Shown: positions 1-5,341 of the stretch, in pieces
Position numbering within the stretch: the first letter of the stretch is position 1
Layout of the letters: each line of letters begins with the position of its first letter
Assembly: GCA_947454695.1 (NCBI GenBank)
Contig: CANGMW010000171.1
Location: forward strand, 1 to 5,797
Direction of reading: 5' to 3'
DNA from: Comamonadaceae bacterium
GTDB taxonomy: Bacteria; Pseudomonadota; Gammaproteobacteria; Burkholderiales; Burkholderiaceae_C
Length of the DNA stretch: 5,797 nucleotides
The notes under the pieces: generated by a model
Told to the model about the DNA's origin: nothing
Databases searched by the model: none
Seen by the model: the letters and a program-made list of their open reading frames with translations, nothing else
Program-made: the position numbers and the translations under genes

Positions 1-479
1 CCGCCTTGGGCCAGTAGGGTGGACACATAGCCGGCGTGGTCGAAACTTTTTTTGTCGCGGTAGATGTGCAAGATGCCTTGTTTTTTCAAGTCAAAGTCGA
101 TGCCTTCTTCTTGCGCCCATGAGAACAAGTGCGCACGGGCGGCCACGGCCAGTCGAGCGGTCTCGATGGTGTTGCGCTCATAGGCCGGCATGGCGGCCAT
201 GAACTCGGTAAACCAGGAAATTTTGTGCCAGTTGGGTTTGGGGTTGATCAGCAACGGCGCATCGCTTTTGAGCATCCACTTCAGGCCCTTCAACAGGGTG
301 GACCAGTGGGTCCAGACTTCGGCATTGGAAGCGGACAACTGCCCGCCATTGGCAAAGGAAGTTTCCATGGCCGCATAGCGGTGGCGCTCAAACAAGGTGA
401 CGGCAAAGCCGCGTTTGGCCAAAGCGTAGGCGGTGGTGACGCCGGTGATGCCGCCGCCGATGATGGCGATTGATTTCAT
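1..479 (-). CDS. dadA: DadA-like FAD-dependent D-amino acid dehydrogenase, N-terminal part (runs off the left edge)
   Basis: The 159 readable codons start at the ATG at 479-477 (MKSIAIIGGGITGVTTAYAL). Residues 4-13 form the dinucleotide-binding strand and GxGxxG loop (G8, G10, G13), and E31 in LFER ends the second strand, where the FAD ribose is normally held. The segment ETSFANGGQLS (39-49) is the block typical of DadA-type flavoproteins of the DAO family. Such enzymes oxidatively deaminate amino acids to 2-oxo acids and ammonia, usually at the inner membrane face, passing electrons to the respiratory chain; the family also includes glycine and sarcosine oxidases. The catalytic and C-terminal half lies outside the window, so substrate cannot be read. 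Ribosome binding is weak: AGAAAG at 494-489, 9 bases before ATG. A tandem glycine riboswitch precedes the gene, which makes glycine or a glycine-linked amino acid a likely substrate (inference). Family assignment is confident; the symbol denotes the family, not a proven orthologue. Confidence 0.88.
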   Translation of the reverse strand, partial: MKSIAIIGGGITGVTTAYALAKRGFAVTLFERHRYAAMETSFANGGQLSASNAEVWTHWSTLLKGLKWMLKSDAPLLINPKPNWHKISWFTEFMAAMPAYERNTIETARLAVAARAHLFSWAQEEGIDFDLKKQGILHIYRDKKSFDHAGYVSTLLAQG

Positions 480-538
480 GGTGCAGGTCTTTCTAAAACG
501 TCAAAGGTTGAGCCGCCGGTGCACGATGCACCGTCAGC
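480..538 (-). promoter_or_regulatory. Riboswitch expression platform with hairpin and possible alternative pairing at the start codon
   Basis: On the minus strand, 538-527 pairs with 523-512 around a UCG loop. The stem has 12 positions: seven perfect pairs (CGGTGCA/TGCACCG), one A-G mismatch, then four more pairs including one G-U wobble. No T tract follows directly, so this is not a classical intrinsic terminator. The hexamer TGCACC of the 3' arm (523-518) occurs again at 485-480, immediately before the ATG, so the 5' arm GGTGCA (532-527) could pair with either copy. The second pairing would cover the ribosome-binding region. The hairpin and duplicated hexamer are seen directly; a translational switch is inferred. 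Confidence 0.45.
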
Positions 539-543
539 GCCCC

Positions 544-634
544 TTCTGTTTTGGACCTGAGAGATTCACAACCGGTGAGGGTTGCTTGCTCCTGCGGTGG
601 ATTGACGGACGACAACGTCAATCGCTCTTCAGAA
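544..634 (-). promoter_or_regulatory. Glycine aptamer 2 (slightly divergent)
   Basis: The P1 helix is TTCTG (634-630) with CAGAA (548-544). GAAGAG (630-625) replaces the usual GGAGAG and faces CTCTCAGG at 563-556. The internal hairpin GATTGACG/CGTCAATC (623-616 with 607-600) is perfect over eight pairs. The core reads CACCGCAGGAGCAA (599-586), with C in place of the usual A at 593. The next arm pairs GCAACC (585-580) with GGTTGT (573-568). After CTCTCAGG it ends in an ACAGAAGGGG tail, similar to the ACAGAGGGG tail usual for last aptamers. Confidence 0.88.
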
Positions 635-644
635 TGTGAAGTGG

Positions 645-722
645 CATCGGTCCTTTTGCCTGAGAGTTTCCGGGGCGGTTGCTCCTTCGGCGTTGCAGCG
701 TGTGCTGCAATCTCTCCCGATG
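645..722 (-). promoter_or_regulatory. Glycine aptamer 1
   Basis: The P1 helix is CATCGG (722-717) with CCGATG (650-645). Inside it, GGAGAG (717-712) faces CTCTCAGG (666-659). The first internal hairpin is a perfect TTGCAGC/GCTGCAA stem at 710-693. The conserved core CCGAAGGAGCAA lies at 690-679, followed by a short GC-rich arm and AAACTCTCAGGCAAAAGGAC. All positions match the class consensus as I know it. Confidence 0.93.
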
Positions 723-741
723 TCACGGGGTTAAAAAATCT

Positions 742-1917
742 TCAGTTCGCGAAAAACGCCTTGGTTAAATTGACCCAATACTGTGAACCCACTTCGATGT
801 TGTTGTCATTGAAGTCGTAGCGGGGGTTGTGCACCATGCACGCACCGGCCGAGTCGCCGTCCCCATTGCCAATCAGCAAATAGCTGCCAGGAATTTTTTC
901 CAGCATGAACGCAAAATCCTCGCTGGCCGTCAGAGCAGGGCCATTCAAGGTGACGCGCTCGGCGCCCACCATGTCCAGCGCAACTTGGCGCGCAAAGTTG
1001 GTTTCCTGCTCAGCATTGACCAGCACACAGTAGCCGGCTCGCCAGTCCACTTCAGCGCGCACGCCAAAGCTCTGGGCCTGAGCGGCTACCAGGTCTTTGA
1101 TGCGTTGCGCCAACAGTTGCCGCACGGCGGGGTCGAGCGCACGCACGCTCAACTCCAGTGTGGCGCTGTCGGGGATCACGTTGTTGGCTTGTCCGGCATG
1201 CAGCGCGCCGATAGTCACGACGGCCATCTGCAAAGGGTCCACATTGCGTGACACCACGGTTTGCAGTGCCATCACCATGGAGGCAGCCGCAACCAAAGGG
1301 TCCGCTGCATGGTGCGGCATGGCGCCATGTCCGCCGCGACCGTGAATATGGATGGTGGCGTAGTCGCTCGATGCCATGGTCGCGCCTTGGCGAAACACAA
1401 AATGTCCCACCGGCACACCGGGCATGTTGTGCATGGCAAACACGGCGTCGCAGGGGAATAAATCGAACAAACCGTCTTGCATCATGCGCACTGCGCCGCC
1501 ACCGCCTTCTTCGGCCGGTTGAAAGATCAGATGCAGAGTGCCTTCAAAAGCCGTGTCCTGGGCAATCGATTTGGCTGCGGCTAAGAGCATGGCGGTGTGA
1601 CCATCGTGGCCGCAGGCATGCATCAAGCCGGGTTGACTACTGGCCCATTCATGCCCCGTGGCTTCCTGGATGGGCAGCGCATCCATGTCGGCGCGTAAAC
1701 CCAAACGTCGACCCTGCTGGCCCCGCTTTAAGCTGCCCACCACGCCCGTTCCGCCCAGACCCCGGTGCACCTCATACCCCCAGGCTTGCAGTTTGGAAGC
1801 CACCAGCTCAGAGGTGCGGTGCTCTTCAAAAGCCAATTCGGGGTGACGGTGAATGTCGCGCCGGAGTTGGATGAATTCACCCACCCGGGACGACAGGGCT
1901 TCACGCAAATAGGTCAT
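742..1917 (-). CDS. M20D-family amidohydrolase (hippurate hydrolase / IAA-amino acid hydrolase type)
   Basis: This 391-residue protein has the usual length for M20D metal-dependent amidohydrolases, which cleave N-acyl amino acids (for example N-benzoylglycine, hippurate) into acid and amino acid in the cytoplasm. Visible blocks in order: RRDIHRHPELAFEE (19-32), RADMDALPI (75-83), HACGHDGHTAMLL (100-112), QPAEEGGGGA (133-142), MHNMPG (162-167), GRGGHGAMPHHAADP (193-207, in the dimerisation domain), ASEDFAFM (331-338) and VHNPRYDFND (362-371). Expected metal ligands C102, H104, E137, H163 and H363 are all present, with E136 as catalytic base. No signal peptide is seen. The ATG lies 3 bases beyond the Bug gene's stop and has no clear Shine-Dalgarno sequence, so translation is probably coupled to that gene. 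Substrate is not decidable; hippurate or another N-acyl amino acid is likely, and N-acetyldiaminopimelate deacetylase is the main alternative within the subfamily. Confidence 0.93.
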   Translation of the reverse strand: MTYLREALSSRVGEFIQLRRDIHRHPELAFEEHRTSELVASKLQAWGYEVHRGLGGTGVVGSLKRGQQGRRLGLRADMDALPIQEATGHEWASSQPGLMHACGHDGHTAMLLAAAKSIAQDTAFEGTLHLIFQPAEEGGGGAVRMMQDGLFDLFPCDAVFAMHNMPGVPVGHFVFRQGATMASSDYATIHIHGRGGHGAMPHHAADPLVAAASMVMALQTVVSRNVDPLQMAVVTIGALHAGQANNVIPDSATLELSVRALDPAVRQLLAQRIKDLVAAQAQSFGVRAEVDWRAGYCVLVNAEQETNFARQVALDMVGAERVTLNGPALTASEDFAFMLEKIPGSYLLIGNGDGDSAGACMVHNPRYDFNDNNIEVGSQYWVNLTKAFFAN

Positions 1918-1920
1918 GGT

Positions 1921-2919
1921 TTACTGGGGCTGCAAGTTGATGGACTTGGCAATCGCACGGAACTGGGCCGTGCCATCGGTGTAGGCCTTGCTCACGGCTT
2001 GCAAAGACAGCGGTTTGGCGACCAGTTGGCTATTCGCTTCCAGGCCGCTACGCACAGCGGGGTCGGTCAATGAATCGGTGATGGCTTTGTGGATGACTTG
2101 AACAATCGCCTCAGGGGTGTCCTTCTTCACAAAATAGCCCGTCCAGATATTGAAAGTGAAATTCTTCAGGGATTTGCTCTCTGTGATGGCCGGGTAATCT
2201 TTGACAGATTCCAGTCGCTCGCTGTTGAGCATGGCCAGCACTTTCAGTTTGCCTTGCTTGTGCAGCTCGTCATAGGCTTTGCCGAAGGGCGCCAGGAAAA
2301 TATCCACTTGACCGCCCAGCAAGTCCTGGTTGGCCGGCGCCGCGCCTTTGTAGGGCACATGGGTCATGGGAATGTTGGTGACTTTGGAGAGGTGCTCGCC
2401 CAGCAAGTGGTAGAAGGAACCCGGACCCACGCTGGCATAGGTGATGGGTCGGCCGGCCTGTGCTTCTTTGCGGGCGTAGTCCAAAAATTCATCCACCGTG
2501 TTCACCGGCAAATCTTTGCGGGCCAGAAAGCCAATCTGAGCGGTGGCAATCATCTGCACCAGACGGAAATCTTCGCTTTTGAATTTCACGGCCGAAATGG
2601 CCAAAGGCGCCAGGATCAACTCGTTGGGTGAGCCCTGAAAAATAATCTGACCATCGGATGGCGCATTCAGTACTTTTTGTGCGGCGATGGAGCCGCTGGC
2701 GCCACCCAGGTTATCCACGATCACGGTTTGGCCCATGTTTTTTGACAGGGTGTTGTTGACCGTGCGGGCAATCACATCAGACAAACCGCCGGCGGGGTAG
2801 GGGACTAACAGAGTGACCGGGCGACTCGGGTAGTTTTGTGCTAGGGCCGAACCTGCCACGAGCAGAGCGCCCAGGGTCGCGGCCGCGCGCTTTAGCCAAT
2901 ATTTGGAAATCGCATGCAT
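1921..2919 (-). CDS. Bug/TctC-family periplasmic solute-binding protein
   Basis: This 332-residue protein belongs to the Bug receptors, expanded in Burkholderiales, which bind small carboxylates, amino acids or related compounds in the periplasm. Residues 1-27 are a Sec signal peptide: basic K6-R11, a hydrophobic stretch, and ALA before Q28 as cleavage site. The mature start YPSRPVTLLVPYPAGGLSD (30-48) is the family signature, and THVPYKGAAPANQDLLGGQV in the middle is the second typical block. I chose the ATG at 2919 rather than an upstream in-frame GTG at 2949. AAGGAG (2932-2927) lies 7 bases before this ATG, the signal peptide then has normal length, and the candidate promoter would place the GTG near the transcription start. 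No TctA/TctB membrane partners are in the window, so it is either an orphan receptor or shares a transporter elsewhere. It heads a unit with the amidohydrolase, which suggests it captures that enzyme's substrate (inference). Confidence 0.94.
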   Translation of the reverse strand: MHAISKYWLKRAAATLGALLVAGSALAQNYPSRPVTLLVPYPAGGLSDVIARTVNNTLSKNMGQTVIVDNLGGASGSIAAQKVLNAPSDGQIIFQGSPNELILAPLAISAVKFKSEDFRLVQMIATAQIGFLARKDLPVNTVDEFLDYARKEAQAGRPITYASVGPGSFYHLLGEHLSKVTNIPMTHVPYKGAAPANQDLLGGQVDIFLAPFGKAYDELHKQGKLKVLAMLNSERLESVKDYPAITESKSLKNFTFNIWTGYFVKKDTPEAIVQVIHKAITDSLTDPAVRSGLEANSQLVAKPLSLQAVSKAYTDGTAQFRAIAKSINLQPQ

Positions 2920-2951
2920 GGTTTGTCTCCTTTTTGGATGAGTGTGCACAG

Positions 2952-2981
2952 ATCGTAAAAACTCATCATTCCAAAGTCCAA
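2952..2981 (-). promoter_or_regulatory. Candidate sigma-70 promoter for the Bug-amidohydrolase unit
   Basis: On the minus strand TTGGAC (2981-2976) and TACGAT (2957-2952) are separated by 18 bases. The -10 matches consensus at four of six positions and the -35 mainly through its TTG. Transcription would start near 2945, leaving a leader of about 26 bases with the AAGGAG ribosome-binding site. The weak -35 is what one expects of a promoter needing an activator, and the dyad described next abuts it. Confidence 0.4.
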
Positions 2982-3017
2982 TGCATAATTGGTTAATTAT
3001 TGATAACTTATATGCAT
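2981..3017. promoter_or_regulatory. AT-rich dyad in the lysR/Bug divergent intergenic region, candidate LysR operator
   Basis: This segment is bounded by ATGCATAA (2981-2988) and TTATATGCAT (3008-3017), an inverted repeat with two extra bases in the right arm. Nested inside are ATAATT/AATTAT (2985-2990 and 2995-3000) and GTTA/TAAC (2992-2995 and 3004-3007); the latter fits the T-N11-A rule of LysR-family sites. It lies directly upstream of the candidate Bug-gene -35, where LysR activators usually bind, and just upstream of the lysR start, as expected for autoregulation. TTATAT at 3008-3013 could be a -10 for lysR, though no good -35 is spaced from it. The repeats are seen directly; operator function is inferred. 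Confidence 0.5.
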
Positions 3018-3029
3018 GGATAACTTGCC

Positions 3030-3929
3030 ATGACGCTTGTACAACTGAAGCATTTCCTGGAGCTGGCCGCCAACGGGTCGTTCAGCAAATCGGCCGGGCG
3101 ACTGCACATCACCCAGCCGGCCCTGAGCCGCAGCATCCAAGCGCTGGAGGAGGAACTGGGGCAGCCTTTATTTGACCGGGTGGGGCGTCAAAACGAACTC
3201 ACCGCTTTTGGCAAGCACATCCTCCTGCAGGCCACTGAACTGGTGGATGCCGCCAATAATTTGAAAAACAGCGGACAACAGATGCTGACCGGCCAAACCG
3301 GCCAGGTGCGGCTGGGTCTGGGCTCCGGGCCGGGCGCGCTGTGGATGACGCCTTTGTTAAAGCAACTGGCCACGCAATACCCGCAGAGCCGGCTGGCGAT
3401 CGCGCGGGGGGCCACCCCTTTGTTGGTCCAGCAGCTGCGAGATCGCGTACTCGATGCGGTGATCCTGGACATCCGCTCTTTAAGCCCCGCCAGCGACCTG
3501 AAAGTAGAGCCTTTGTGCGAACTGCCCGGCGCGTTTTTATGCCGGCCGGGCCACCCGCTGGCTAAACGCAAAAGCGTCACGCTGGAACAAGTCCGCGCCT
3601 ATCCGTTGGCGTCCACGCCCTTGAGTGATGAAGTGGCCCGTATGCTGATTGAGCGTTATGGTGCGCAAGCCTTTCCGGAGCAACTGTTCAATTTGCGTTG
3701 CGAGGAAATTTCGAGCTTGCTGGAAGTAGCCCGGACTACCGACGCGATTGTGATGGCCATCCGTGCCGCCGCCCCGGATTTGGTGGCCTTGCCCCTATCC
3801 CCGGCCTTGAGCGCCACAGCCAGATTCGGCTGGGTGAGCTTGAAATCCCGCCATGCATCCCCGCTGGCCCAGATGCTGCATCAGATGGCCAAAGACATCG
3901 TGGCATTGCATGGGGGTGTGGCCGAATGA
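3030..3929 (+). CDS. LysR-type transcriptional regulator
   Basis: The 299-residue length and layout are standard for the family. An N-terminal winged helix-turn-helix (1-62) contains SFSKSAGRLHITQPALSRSI (17-36) followed by ALEEELGQPLFDR, the hallmark LysR DNA-binding block. A linker helix (about 63-90) and a periplasmic-binding-protein-like effector domain (from about 93, QVRLGLGSG, to the end) follow. The protein would bind as a tetramer and respond to a small carboxylate or amino-acid-like ligand, which the sequence does not identify. It is divergent from the Bug gene across 110 bases, the classical arrangement for controlling that neighbour and itself. The malonyl-CoA decarboxylase gene follows 74 bases downstream on the same strand and is a second possible target. 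The ATG at 3030 is the first possible ATG because an in-frame TAA sits at 3021-3023. It has no visible Shine-Dalgarno sequence. Confidence 0.95.
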   Translation: MTLVQLKHFLELAANGSFSKSAGRLHITQPALSRSIQALEEELGQPLFDRVGRQNELTAFGKHILLQATELVDAANNLKNSGQQMLTGQTGQVRLGLGSGPGALWMTPLLKQLATQYPQSRLAIARGATPLLVQQLRDRVLDAVILDIRSLSPASDLKVEPLCELPGAFLCRPGHPLAKRKSVTLEQVRAYPLASTPLSDEVARMLIERYGAQAFPEQLFNLRCEEISSLLEVARTTDAIVMAIRAAAPDLVALPLSPALSATARFGWVSLKSRHASPLAQMLHQMAKDIVALHGGVAE

Positions 3930-4003
3930 AGCGTTTTTACCAATTGAATCGATAAATCAGTTTTCCTTCAAAATACTTGTCACCAACACCATGAGGGGCA
4001 AGT

Positions 4004-5287
4004 ATGTTTGAACGGTTCACCCAAGGTCAGGCGCTGGCGTCTTTACAGAAAACCGCCCTCAATCTTCTGTCTGAAAAAGGTGAGGCCAATGCGAGAGGTA
4101 TTGCGTCCAAGTTTATTGATCAATTCAAGCAACTCGACAAGCCAGAACAGCTTCAGTTTTTTGAATTTTTAGCCAAACGATTCAGCCCAAATCCCGCTGA
4201 TGTTTTGAAAGCAGCCCAGCTGTACGCGGACAAAAACGATGACGACAGCTTGATTCAACTCGTGAAGCTGGTCGAGCCTGCGCGCCAGGAACTGTTCCGT
4301 CGTATCAACCGCGCACCCGAGGGCACGCAAACCATTGTGCGTATGCGCGAGCGTTTGATCGAGCACACCAAATCCAAGCCGGGCTTCAAAGCGGTGGATG
4401 CGGACATGCAGCACCTGCTGAGCTCGTGGTTCAACCCTGGCTTTTTAGAGTTGCATGAAATCACCTGGTCGTCGCCGGCCCTGCTGCTGGAAAAAATCAT
4501 CCAGCATGAGTCGGTGCATGCGATCGATGGTTGGGATGATCTGCGCCGCAGGCTGCAACCGGATCGTCGCTGCTATGCGTTCTTCCATCCTCAGTTGCCG
4601 GGAGAGCCTCTGATTTTTGTGGAGGTCGCCTTGGTGGGCGCTATAGCGAAAGACGTCGCACCGCTGCTGGATAAAAAGTCCGAGAGTTTGGACGCGAAGA
4701 AATTCAAAACGGCGATTTTTTATTCCATCAGCAACTGCCAGCCCGGTTTGCGCGGCGTTTCTTTGGGTAATTTTTTGATCAAGCGGGTGGCCGAAAAAAT
4801 CCTGCAAGAAATCCCCTCTGTCAAAACATTTTGTACGCTCTCGCCGGTGCCCGGGCTCAACGCTTGGATCAACACCTTGCACGCCACCAAGGGTTTGGAG
4901 CCGATTGAAGATAAGAAGGGCAAGAACGCCGCCGCACTCCAACTGATTTCACCGGAAGATGGTGCTTGGCAAAAGCGTTTAGCCGGCGGCTGGACGCCTG
5001 CCAAGGCCGCAGCGGATGAGCAGTCGGCCTTGTTGCGCTTGTGCTTCATCTACCTGACACAGCAGGTGCACACGCGTGCCGGTGATTCGGTGGCTCGATT
5101 CCATCTGGCCAACGGTGCTAAATTGCACGGCATCAATTGGGCCGCGGACCTGTCCAAAAAAGGTTTGACCCAGTCCAGCGCCATCATGGTCAATTACCTC
5201 TACGAGCTGGATGCGGTGGAAGACAATCACGAAAAATTCATCAAAAAATCAGTCGTGTACACCAAGAGTCTTGAGCGGTTGAGTTGA
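4004..5287 (+). CDS. Malonyl-CoA decarboxylase
   Basis: This 427-residue protein converts malonyl-CoA to acetyl-CoA and CO2. The N-terminal helical domain (about 1-130) is followed by the acetyltransferase-fold catalytic domain. Family blocks are clear: WSSPALLLEKIIQHESVHAI (155-174), HPQLPGEPLIFVEVAL (195-210), FYSISNCQPGLRGVSLGNFL (239-258), FCTLSPVPGL (276-285), ARFHLANGAKLHGINW (364-379) and VNYLYEL (396-402). The catalytic pair known from the human enzyme (Ser329, His423) corresponds to S280 and H367 here. Length fits bacterial members, and no targeting peptide is seen. GAGGGG at 3993-3998 is 5 bases before the ATG. Bacterial homologues (MatA) often sit with a malonyl-CoA synthetase and malonate transporter, but none is in the window. 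Here the gene follows lysR by 74 bases without a clear terminator between them. It may remove malonyl-CoA made by side reactions or take part in malonate use; context does not decide. Confidence 0.95.
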   Translation: MFERFTQGQALASLQKTALNLLSEKGEANARGIASKFIDQFKQLDKPEQLQFFEFLAKRFSPNPADVLKAAQLYADKNDDDSLIQLVKLVEPARQELFRRINRAPEGTQTIVRMRERLIEHTKSKPGFKAVDADMQHLLSSWFNPGFLELHEITWSSPALLLEKIIQHESVHAIDGWDDLRRRLQPDRRCYAFFHPQLPGEPLIFVEVALVGAIAKDVAPLLDKKSESLDAKKFKTAIFYSISNCQPGLRGVSLGNFLIKRVAEKILQEIPSVKTFCTLSPVPGLNAWINTLHATKGLEPIEDKKGKNAAALQLISPEDGAWQKRLAGGWTPAKAAADEQSALLRLCFIYLTQQVHTRAGDSVARFHLANGAKLHGINWAADLSKKGLTQSSAIMVNYLYELDAVEDNHEKFIKKSVVYTKSLERLS

Positions 5288-5292
5288 GCTTT

Positions 5293-5314
5293 GGCTCACC
5301 CCGGAGGTGACGCC
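5293..5314 (+). terminator. Weak hairpin after malonyl-CoA decarboxylase
   Basis: Six bases after the stop codon, GGCTCACC (5293-5300) pairs with GGTGACGCC (5306-5314) around CCGGA, an eight-pair stem with one bulged C. Only a short TTTT at 5322-5325, seven bases past the stem, follows, so intrinsic termination would be inefficient. The position suits an end of transcript. Confidence 0.3.
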
Positions 5315-5323
5315 ATAGATGTT

Positions 5324-5341
5324 TTGGTTATTAACAATCAA
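5324..5341. promoter_or_regulatory. 18-base imperfect dyad upstream of the sulfate-binding protein gene
   Basis: TTGGTTATTAACAATCAA equals its reverse complement at 14 of 18 positions and is centred on TTAA. It lies about 80 bases before the sulfate-binding protein start and about 18 bases before TTGACG (5360-5365), which resembles a -35, although no good -10 follows at normal spacing. Sulfate uptake genes are usually activated by the LysR-family protein CysB, which binds AT-rich dyads upstream of the -35. CysB binding here is a guess from position and composition. Confidence 0.3.

Larger units (their letters stand above)
541..726 (-). promoter_or_regulatory. Tandem glycine riboswitch (gcvT type) in the leader of the DadA-like gene
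   Basis: Two glycine aptamers lie head to tail on the minus strand, separated by a short linker, with aptamer 1 (722-645) upstream of aptamer 2 (634-544). Both carry the class hallmarks: a GGAGAG-like 5' strand, a hairpin, a CCGAAGGAGCAA-like core, and CTCTCAGG. The family binds glycine and in bacteria typically turns on glycine-consuming genes; DAO-type flavoproteins are, as I recall, among its known targets. The first aptamer begins about 20 bases after the stop codon of the upstream amidohydrolase gene. The leader is therefore either transcribed from a promoter inside that gene's 3' end or made by read-through; I saw no convincing -35/-10 pair. Leader GTGA (726-723) is complementary to linker TCAC (639-636), a possible leader-linker helix like the one described for other tandem glycine riboswitches. 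Confidence 0.95.

Noticed and set aside
512..538. Intrinsic terminator at the strong hairpin before the DadA-like gene
   Set aside because: The stem is strong, but no T tract follows on the minus strand and the gene starts 33 bases later. It is better read as part of a translational expression platform.
731..757. Terminator after the amidohydrolase gene (TTCGCGAA followed by a T6 run on the minus strand)
   Set aside because: The palindrome is only eight bases with no room for a loop, and the T run is separated from it by other bases. Too weak to call.
493..820. Overlapping frames across the riboswitch (minus 493-726, plus 551-820 and plus 433-639)
   Set aside because: They run through well-matched glycine aptamers, have no ribosome-binding sites and no recognisable protein features. 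The region is structured RNA leader.
829..1874. Plus-strand frames of up to 208 codons opposite the amidohydrolase gene
   Set aside because: Their translations are low in complexity and rich in Arg, Pro and His, as expected from the complement of a GC-biased gene. The minus strand carries all M20D catalytic motifs without interruption.
2089..2631. Plus-strand frame of 180 codons opposite the Bug gene
   Set aside because: No start signal and no family resemblance; the minus-strand protein is a clear Bug receptor.
3188..3580. Minus-strand frame of 130 codons opposite lysR
   Set aside because: It is a shadow of the LysR gene, whose helix-turn-helix and effector domain are intact on the plus strand.
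3930..4003. Promoter or terminator between lysR and malonyl-CoA decarboxylase
   Set aside because: TTGAAT at 3944-3949 resembles a -35, but no good -10 lies at 16-18 bases, and there is no convincing hairpin with a T run. Nothing is called beyond the GAGGGG ribosome-binding site.
4445..5230. Minus-strand frames of 165, 109 and 83 codons opposite malonyl-CoA decarboxylase
   Set aside because: They overlap conserved catalytic blocks of the plus-strand gene and show no features of their own.
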